11,436 nucleotides of DNA, from positions 1 through 11,436 of the forward strand of contig VMFF01000041.1 of the NCBI GenBank assembly GCA_007375915.1, given 5' to 3'. The notes under the pieces are model-generated. The model ran no database searches. It was not told where the DNA came from and was given only the letters and a program-made list of their open reading frames with translations. Source of the stretch: Candidatus Doudnabacteria bacterium Gr01-1014_77. Lineage in GTDB: Bacteria; Patescibacteriota; Doudnabacteria; UBA920; VMFF01. Both the position numbers and the translations under genes were made by a program. Shown here in pieces: positions 6,554 to 11,436 of the stretch; within the stretch, counting starts at the first letter, position 1, and the number at the start of each line of letters is the position of its first letter.

Positions 6554-6763
6554 TTGATCCTTTGACAAAAAGCCTCTTTTGCGGTAAAGTGGGTTTAATG
6601 AATATTTAATCTGATTGTGTAGCATATTTACAGTCTTTTAGTGATAACCAGTATGTATTTTCAATCAATTCTTACTTTTTCCAATTTAAACTTACAAAAA
6701 GAATTGTTCTAGTTCCCTTTAGTTTTCAAACTGAAAATTTCGGCATACCTTCTAATTATCACC
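6554..6763. other. Divergent intergenic region between sod and rny
   Basis: No convincing gene. An 8-bp inverted repeat (CAATTCTT at 6666-6673, AAGAATTG at 6699-6706) and a compact one (TTTTCA-AAC-TGAAAA, 6723-6737) could be operator or hairpin sites. A weak promoter toward rny, CTGAAA (6731-6736), 16 bases, TAATTA (6753-6758), overlaps the second repeat, which would suit a repressor site. Confidence 0.4.
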
Positions 6764-6803
6764 AAAAAGGCTTTACTACACTTCATTAGTAAAGGCTTTT
6801 ATT
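6764..6803 (+). promoter_or_regulatory. Leader hairpin abutting the rny start codon
   Basis: AAAAGGCTTTACT (6765-6777 with flanking A) pairs with AGTAAAGGCTTTT (6788-6800) except for one G-G mismatch, around a 10-base loop. The distal arm holds the only SD-like sequence, AAAGG, and is followed by TTATT and the ATG. It could be an intrinsic terminator, an mRNA 5'-end stabiliser or an RBS-sequestering element. Confidence 0.55.
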
Positions 6804-8088
6804 ATGCAATTAACATACGCTCTAGTTGCGCTGGTTGTAGGTGTGGGAGTCGGGTACTTGATCCGAAAAGCGCAGGTTACAAAGAAAATCGGGCATGCTG
6901 AGGCTCGCGCTCAAAGTTTGCTTGAAGAAGCAAAGACAAAAGAAAAAGAAATCCTCTTAGACGCTAAATCTCAAGCTTTAGAGATTACAGAGGCTGCTAA
7001 GAAACAAGAAGCTGAGTTTCGTCAGCAAATTATTCGTTTTGAACAAAGAATAGAAAAGAAAGAAGCTGATTTAGAAACCAAGTCTAATAACTTGGATACT
7101 CAACGCGCTGATTTAGAAAAGAAAAAAGAAGAAACAGCGAAGTTACAAGAAGAGATGCGTGAGTTTAAGCAAAAACAGATTACAAAGCTCGAAGAAATTT
7201 CTGCTATGAGCAGAGATGAAGCTAAACAGTTGATTTTAGAGACAACTGAAAAAGCAATCAAAGAAGAAATGGTTGCTTTGCAAAGAAAGATTGTTGCTAA
7301 TGCAAGAGAAGAAGCTGACAAGAAAGCAAAAGAAATAGTTGCTCATGCTATTGAGCGATGTGCTTCTGAAGTTACTGCTGAAACAACAACAACAATTGTT
7401 CAGATTCCAAATGAGGAGATGAAAGGAAGAATCATTGGTAAAGAGGGAAGAAACATCAGGACCTTTGAACAAATGATGGGTGTTGAAATCTTGATTGATG
7501 ATTCACCAGATACAGTGGTAATCTCTGGATTTAATTCCATAAGAAGACAAATTGCAAAGTTAACACTAGAAAAACTTTTGCAAGACGGTAGAATTCATCC
7601 AGCTAGAATTGAAGAAGCATACGAGAAATCCAAACAAGAAGTTGGTGAAATGATCAAATTAGCTGGTGAAGAAGCAGTCTATGAATTAGGTATTACTTCA
7701 TTCCCTCCTAAACTAATCCAATTAATTGGTCGTCTGCTCACACCACGGTGATACTGAATACACAGGTATTGAATCAGCAATTATTGATGCAGCAGACAAC
7801 ATTTCAGGAGCAAGACCAGGCGCTCGTAAAGATACTTACGAGAACTATGTTAAACGTTTGGAAGACCTTGAAAACATTGCTAATTCCTTTGAAGGTGTTG
7901 AAAAGACATACGCTATTCAAGCAGGAAGAGAAATCCGTGTCTTTGTTAAACCAGAAAAGATTGATGATTATGCTGCACATCGTATGGCCCGTGAAATTGC
8001 AAATCGTTTTGAAAACGAATTGAAGTATCCAGGTGAGATTAAAGTTAATGTAATACGCGAAACTCGCGTTGTAGAATATGCACGTTAA
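6804..8088 (+). pseudogene. rny: Ribonuclease Y, HD catalytic core deleted and frame broken
   Basis: RNase Y is a membrane-anchored endoribonuclease that starts mRNA decay. The order is right: one membrane helix (residues ~3-21), a long charged coiled coil (~25-195), a KH domain with GRIIGKEGRNIR (~208) and the linker to the HD domain, ending ...KLIQLIGRL. Then the conserved HD block holding the H..HD catalytic residues is missing. In another frame (from ~7735) the sequence resumes with SHHGDTEYTG, GARPGARKDTYENYVKRLE, IQAGREIRVFVKP and the family C-terminus VIRETRVVEYAR, stop at 8086-8088. The first frame stops at 7749-7751 (TGA) after 315 codons. Compared with the family (~510-520 residues), about 75-80 codons are absent around 7735. 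The product as written would lack nuclease activity. The stop overlaps the ymdB start, so the operon arrangement is otherwise normal. Confidence 0.88.
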
Positions 8089-8878
8089 GAAAATACTATT
8101 CTTTGGTGATGCAGTTGGAAAACCAGGTCGCAAAGCATTGCGCCTGGTTTTGCCAGAGTTAAGAGAGAAATATTCTCCTGACTTTGTAATTGCAAATGTT
8201 GAAAACCTTGCACACGGGAAAGGTGTTACAACCCAAACAATGTCTGAGATTTCAAATCTTGGTATTGATGCATACACTTCTGGAAACCATATATTCAAAA
8301 AAAATGACACAGCGGGAGTGTTCAAAGAATACCCAACCTTAATAAGGCCAAACAATTATCAGGGTGAATACCCAGGTGTCGGTTTTGTTCGTACTGTTAA
8401 AGACGGACAAGGATATCTAGTTATTAACTTAAATGGAACTGTGTTTTTTGAAACTCAGTTTGCAACTGGTATTTCAAATCCATTCTTTGATTTTGACAAT
8501 ATAGTTTCTCAGCACAAACAGCCAGGTGATATTGTTGTGGTTGATTTCCACGCAGAAGCAACGAGTGAAAAGAAAGCCTTTGGTTTCTATGCTGATGGTA
8601 GAGCAGCAGCTGTATTAGGAACACATACACATACACCAACTGCTGATTTAAGGATTTTACCAAAAGGGACTGCTCATGTTTCTGACGTAGGGATGATAGG
8701 GGCTGTTAATTCTGTTTTGGGAGCTCCAATTCAAAATTCCCTTGGGATATTCTTAGGTGGTAAGTTTGTTCATGATGTTGAAGAATCTAACCCAATAATG
8801 GTTAATGCTGTTTATATTGAGACAGAGGATGGACTTGCCACAAAGGTTGAGAAGATATATAAAGAAGTTGAGGTTTAA
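8078..8878 (+). CDS. ymdB: YmdB-like metallophosphodiesterase (TIGR00282 family)
   Basis: Calcineurin-like metallophosphoesterase. The Bacillus homologue YmdB hydrolyses 2',3'-cyclic nucleotides and controls biofilm/motility gene switching. Metal-binding motifs in order: FFGDAVGKPG (Asp11), NVENLAHGKG (Glu42, Asn43), GNHIFKK (His71), DFHAEATSEK (His158), GTHTHTPTADLRILPKGTA (His183, His185) and DVGM. The length of 266 residues matches the family. One change from the usual GNHTWDK: here GNHIFKK. The ATG lies 10 bases inside the end of rny in another frame, giving tight coupling. The rny-ymdB pairing is the same as in Firmicutes and supports a shared RNA-metabolism role. Confidence 0.94.
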   Translation: MHVKKILFFGDAVGKPGRKALRLVLPELREKYSPDFVIANVENLAHGKGVTTQTMSEISNLGIDAYTSGNHIFKKNDTAGVFKEYPTLIRPNNYQGEYPGVGFVRTVKDGQGYLVINLNGTVFFETQFATGISNPFFDFDNIVSQHKQPGDIVVVDFHAEATSEKKAFGFYADGRAAAVLGTHTHTPTADLRILPKGTAHVSDVGMIGAVNSVLGAPIQNSLGIFLGGKFVHDVEESNPIMVNAVYIETEDGLATKVEKIYKEVEV

Positions 8879-8888
8879 AACAAAACAA

Positions 8889-9431
8889 ATGAATATAAAA
8901 ACACAACTTAGGTTTTTGGATCCAAAAGAAATATTAGCAACATCGGGAATACAAAAAGGAGAAACAGTCGCAGACTTTGGTTGCGGCAATGGTTTTTATC
9001 CGGTTGCAGCAGCTTTGATGGTCGGAAATGAAGGACAGGTTTATGCCATTGATGTTAAAGCAGAGGCTTTAGAAGCCACTGTCTCAGCTGCTAAACATGA
9101 GGGTTTAAGTAATATATACACTGTTAGGCATGACCTTGAATTACCAGGTGTTAAGATAAACGACAACTCTTGTGATGTAGTTATTCTTTCTGGAATCTTG
9201 CATCTTTCTAAGCTTCAGAAGAATGTTTTGAAAGAAACTTACAGGGTTTTAAAAACAGGTGGTAGAATCATTGCCATAGAGTGGAAAAAAGAAAAACTTC
9301 CTTTTGGTCCCAATATCAATGATCGAATTTCAGAACAACAGATGAATGACATGTTAACTAAATCTGGTTTTCGTCTTCAGGGAGAAATGCCTGCTGACAC
9401 ATTTCATTACGCATTAATATATATTAAATAA
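8889..9431 (+). CDS. Class I SAM-dependent methyltransferase
   Basis: 180-residue Rossmann methyltransferase of unknown substrate. Motif I is VADFGCGNGFYP (27-38), the ribose-binding acid follows in VYAIDVKAEAL (Asp55), and VVILSGILHL with LKETYRVLKTGGRIIAIEW makes the post-motif strands. It resembles the UbiE/Methyltransf_11 or _31 type, but the substrate cannot be read from sequence. The start at 8889 is chosen because translation from an upstream in-frame ATG at 8805 would overlap ymdB by 74 bases and add a Lys/Arg-rich non-family segment. It begins 10 bases after ymdB, without SD, in an AT-rich leader. Probably co-transcribed with rny-ymdB. Confidence 0.88.
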   Translation: MNIKTQLRFLDPKEILATSGIQKGETVADFGCGNGFYPVAAALMVGNEGQVYAIDVKAEALEATVSAAKHEGLSNIYTVRHDLELPGVKINDNSCDVVILSGILHLSKLQKNVLKETYRVLKTGGRIIAIEWKKEKLPFGPNINDRISEQQMNDMLTKSGFRLQGEMPADTFHYALIYIK

Positions 9432-9438
9432 CGGAAAA

Positions 9439-9831
9439 ATGATTTCACAAATATTTACAAAAACATGGATGTTCGGAACTGCACAGTTCGTCGGCATCTC
9501 GAGAACAGATAAATTCTCTTTTATTCTCTCCTGTGTCTTGCTAGTAACTTCTATAGTGATGGCATTCTGGATGAGAACAAAGAAAGATAGTATAAAAAAG
9601 AATATACAGAAACGTTGGAGAGCTTTGTTTGCAACTTTCGGTGTGTTAGGACTAATCTGGTCTTTCCTACGTTATGAATACATAGTAGGAATATCAAGTC
9701 ACATTGTTATAATTATTCTTTATTTCATTGCTTTGATTTGGGGAATATCAATACTTAAATACTATTTTGGAAAGTACAAACGACAGCTAGCTGAACATGA
9801 GAAGCAAGAACAGATTAAAAAATACTTGTAG
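9439..9831 (+). CDS. Small three-helix membrane protein of unknown function
   Basis: 130 residues that I do not recognise. Three hydrophobic segments are seen at about 27-45, 61-78 and 85-106, joined by a basic loop (RTKKDSIKKNIQKRWR) that should face the cytoplasm by the positive-inside rule. A charged C-terminus follows (GKYKRQLAEHEKQEQIKKYL), predicted helical. It starts 7 bases after the methyltransferase stop with no SD, so it is likely the last gene of the rny operon, ending in TAG just before the terminator. Base use matches the AT-rich host genes. Confidence 0.82.
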   Translation: MISQIFTKTWMFGTAQFVGISRTDKFSFILSCVLLVTSIVMAFWMRTKKDSIKKNIQKRWRALFATFGVLGLIWSFLRYEYIVGISSHIVIIILYFIALIWGISILKYYFGKYKRQLAEHEKQEQIKKYL

Positions 9832-9842
9832 CTAAAAACACG

Positions 9843-9873
9843 AACGCCCCCTAGGATTAACCTGGGGGGCGTT
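9843..9873. terminator. Strong hairpin terminator shared by convergent genes
   Basis: AACGCCCCCTAGG, loop ATTAA, CCTGGGGGGCGTT: a 13-bp stem with one G-T pair. On the plus strand it is followed by TCGTTTCTG. On the minus strand it is followed by CGTGTTTTTAGC, the better T-tract, so it primarily ends the minus-strand ORFan. Confidence 0.88.
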
Positions 9874-9890
9874 TCGTTTCTGCGTTGTTG

Positions 9891-10358
9891 CTACTGCACC
9901 TTCTTCGGATCGCGCGCCGTGATCACAAATGAAGTCGTGCAGGTCTTCGGGACGAAGACCGACGACGACTCATTGTGGTCGATCAGCGCGCTTATCAGAT
10001 CCTCGACCCCCATCCCTGTTTTTTGGGCGAGTATCGAGACCAATGCGCGCGTGGCGTTGGTGTTGGCGGAATTCATCAGCTCCACGAGCGTGGTGCTGAA
10101 GCATCCTCCAATGGTCTCGTTAACGGCCACGAATTGCGTCCCAACGAACGCGTGTAGCGTTTTGGGACACTCGACCTTGATCGTTTCCTGCTTGCCGAAC
10201 CTCGTCCGCCGGAAGTGCATTTCGAGTTGCTTGGGGAGGCTCACGATCTTTGCGACCGTGACAGCAGGAGCGACTGGGGCGCTCGGTGCGTGAATCGTTG
10301 GCCGAAGTCGTGCTTCCATGGCCAAACGTTCCGCAGCAGTTTCAACTACGCTTTGCAT
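9891..10358 (-). CDS. GC-rich ORFan in a self-contained cassette
   Basis: 155-residue protein I do not recognise. It has an N-terminal helix rich in Ala/Glu/Arg (about 5-18), a Pro/Ala-rich linker (~20-35), then a mixed region with RRTRFGKQETIKVECP and a central amphipathic helix (VELMNSANTNATRALVSIL, GVEDLISALIDHN). It has two cysteines, no signal peptide and no membrane helix. The ATG at 10358 is supported by AAGGAG six bases upstream. A GTG directly before it is also in frame. The GC content is distinctly above the neighbours (34 of 60 bases in 10081-10140), and the stop is TAG. It has its own consensus promoter and terminator, opposite in direction to the surrounding core genes. Probably acquired by transfer. 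Function unknown. Confidence 0.75.
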   Translation of the reverse strand: MQSVVETAAERLAMEARLRPTIHAPSAPVAPAVTVAKIVSLPKQLEMHFRRTRFGKQETIKVECPKTLHAFVGTQFVAVNETIGGCFSTTLVELMNSANTNATRALVSILAQKTGMGVEDLISALIDHNESSSVFVPKTCTTSFVITARDPKKVQ

Positions 10359-10438
10359 CACATTCTCCTTCTGGTTTTCATGGTGGACAACAGTACAACA
10401 GTGTTTAGGTTCTTTGCATTACATTCTTTCAAAGTAGC

Positions 10439-10467
10439 ATCATAGTATATTTTGCTCATTTTGTAAA
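10439..10467 (-). promoter_or_regulatory. Promoter of the minus-strand GC-rich gene
   Basis: On the minus strand, TTTACA (10467-10462), exactly 17 bases, TATGAT (10444-10439). Transcription should start near 10432 and give a leader of about 74 bases. CTATGATGCT (10445-10436) recurs exactly before the other GC-rich gene. Confidence 0.75.
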
Positions 10468-10481
10468 GGGGTATGGGGTAG

Positions 10482-10510
10482 TTGACCTATGCCCATTTAA
10501 GGTTTAGACT
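10482..10510 (+). promoter_or_regulatory. Promoter of nusA
   Basis: TTGACC (10482-10487), 17 bases, TAGACT (10505-10510). The expected start is near 10517. It is back-to-back with the minus-strand promoter at 10439-10467. Confidence 0.65.
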
Positions 10511-10534
10511 GTTGTCAGATGTATAGTTGATTTT

Positions 10535-10560
10535 AACTGAAGTTTAAACTTCAGTTTTTT
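10535..10560 (+). terminator. Leader terminator or attenuator upstream of nusA
   Basis: A palindrome, AACTGAAGT-TTAA-ACTTCAGTT, followed by TTTT. The 9-bp stem has three G-C pairs, so it is weak. It lies about 18 bases downstream of the predicted nusA start site and about 60 before the nusA ATG. A further small hairpin with a GAGA loop (TGTGG-GAGA-CCACA, 10592-10605) follows. Confidence 0.6.
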
Positions 10561-10621
10561 AATAACTAGGAGTCTACAATTAAATAGATAACTGTGGGAG
10601 ACCACAAAAGGTTTTAAAAAT

Positions 10622-11436
10622 ATGAACGAAGCGTTTGAGCAGGCATTAGAGCAGATTGAAGATGAAAAAGGAATATCAAGAGAAGAGATTCTTACAATGA
10701 TAGAAGCGTCTTTAGCTGCGGCTTTTAGAAAAGACTATGGTGAAAAAGATCAGAACATTGTTGTTGAGTTTAATCCAGAGCATTTATCTACTAAAGTTTT
10801 TGATGTTAAGACAGTTGTAGAAGAAGTAGTTGATCTTCAAAAAGAAATTAACTTAGAAGATGCAAAAGAAATTTCTACTAAGTACAAGTTGGGAGATGAG
10901 ATACGAACGGAGATTACTCCTAAGGATGGAACAAGCTATGGAAGAATTGCAGCTCAAACCGCTAAACAGGTTATCATTCAAAAACTTCGTGAAGCAGAGC
11001 GCAATGTAATGTTTTCAGATTACAAAGCAAAAGAAAGAACATTACAGAATGGTACTGTTCAACGTGTTGAAGGTGATACTGTTTTAGTAGACTTAGGAAA
11101 AGCAACAGGAGTTCTTTTCCCATCTGAGCAGATCAGAGGAGAAAAATATATTCCTAACCAACGTCTTAAGGTTTTGGTTTTGCATGTTGAATCAGCAGCC
11201 AAAGGCCCTAAGATCACTCTTTCAAGAAGTCATCCAGACATGGTTAGAAAGCTTTTTGAGTTGGAAGTACCTGAAATTTACAATGGAACAGTTGAAGTTA
11301 AATCAATTGCTAGAGAAGCAGGCTCAAGAACAAAGATTGCTGTTTCTTCAACACAGGATGGTATTGATCCAATCGGAGCTTGTGTAGGTCAGCGCGGCAC
11401 CAGAGTTCAAACTGTTATGGCAGAGATTGGTGGAGA
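10622..11436 (+). CDS. nusA: Transcription factor NusA, partial (runs off the window)
   Basis: NusA binds RNA polymerase and controls pausing, intrinsic termination and antitermination. The 271 codons present are in frame without a stop. Residues 1-~125 form the polymerase-binding N-terminal domain (MNEAFEQALEQIEDEKGI, IEASLAAAFRKDY, GRIAAQTAKQVIIQKLREAE). An S1 domain follows (~135-200, with NGTVQRVEGDTVLVDLGKATGVLF and ITLSRSHPDMVRKLFELEVPEI). The first KH domain then begins (VEVKSIAREAGSRTKIAV, DPIGACVGQRGTRVQTVMAEIGGE) and is cut by the window end. Base use is the AT-rich host type. Only a weak AAAAGG lies 10 bases before the ATG. The rimP gene that usually precedes nusA is not here; the GC-rich cassette lies upstream instead. 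Confidence 0.96.
   Translation, partial: MNEAFEQALEQIEDEKGISREEILTMIEASLAAAFRKDYGEKDQNIVVEFNPEHLSTKVFDVKTVVEEVVDLQKEINLEDAKEISTKYKLGDEIRTEITPKDGTSYGRIAAQTAKQVIIQKLREAERNVMFSDYKAKERTLQNGTVQRVEGDTVLVDLGKATGVLFPSEQIRGEKYIPNQRLKVLVLHVESAAKGPKITLSRSHPDMVRKLFELEVPEIYNGTVEVKSIAREAGSRTKIAVSSTQDGIDPIGACVGQRGTRVQTVMAEIGG

Noticed and set aside
7726..8088. The RNase Y C-terminal piece as an independent gene starting at TTG 7726
   Set aside because: No RBS, and its first codons only exist because of the broken join. The sequence is the family C-terminus and is better described as part of the disrupted rny.
9919..10445. Plus-strand open frames opposite the minus-strand ORFan
   Set aside because: They are GC-driven shadow frames with no SD. 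The minus frame has a promoter, SD and terminator in the right order.

Overview
The window reads as a compact, AT-rich bacterial genome of the candidate phyla radiation (Patescibacteria/Parcubacteria-like). Pointers are short core genes in tight runs, few convincing Shine-Dalgarno (SD) sites, near-exclusive TAA stops, an N-terminal G-W helical module typical of proteins of unknown function in these genomes, and an S16 protein with a long Ala/Glu/Pro-rich tail. The lineage is inferred from gene style only.

Layout. (1) 1-2120: a DedA-type membrane protein with an abnormal N-terminus, then a 500-residue membrane-anchored protein with a pilin-like region. (2) 2135-5896: the translation operon rpsP - KH protein - [GC-rich cassette] - trmD - rluD-type pseudouridine synthase - rplS, ending in a bidirectional terminator. 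The cassette sits where rimM is often found. (3) 5900-6553: a convergent Fe/Mn superoxide dismutase on the minus strand with its own promoter. (4) 6764-9873: rny (RNase Y) - ymdB-like phosphodiesterase - SAM methyltransferase - small three-helix membrane protein, closed by a strong hairpin. (5) 9843-10467: a second GC-rich cassette, one minus-strand ORFan with its own consensus promoter and terminator. (6) 10482-end: nusA, running off the window, behind a promoter and an intrinsic-terminator-like hairpin that could act as an attenuator.

Two patterns stand out. First, rpsP and rny each lack an internal block of conserved sequence with an out-of-frame join: the distal half of S16, and the catalytic core of the RNase Y HD domain. 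The 5' end of dedA also looks scrambled. Assembly collapse or real deletion are both possible, and none of these genes can make a normal product as written. Second, the two GC-rich genes differ from everything else in base composition, SD use and stop codons. Each carries its own signals, and they share a 10-bp promoter-proximal sequence, so they look like mobile or laterally acquired single-gene cassettes inserted between housekeeping genes.

Functionally most of the window concerns RNA and translation: ribosomal proteins S16 and L19, tRNA and rRNA modification, an RNA-binding KH protein, RNase Y with YmdB, and NusA.
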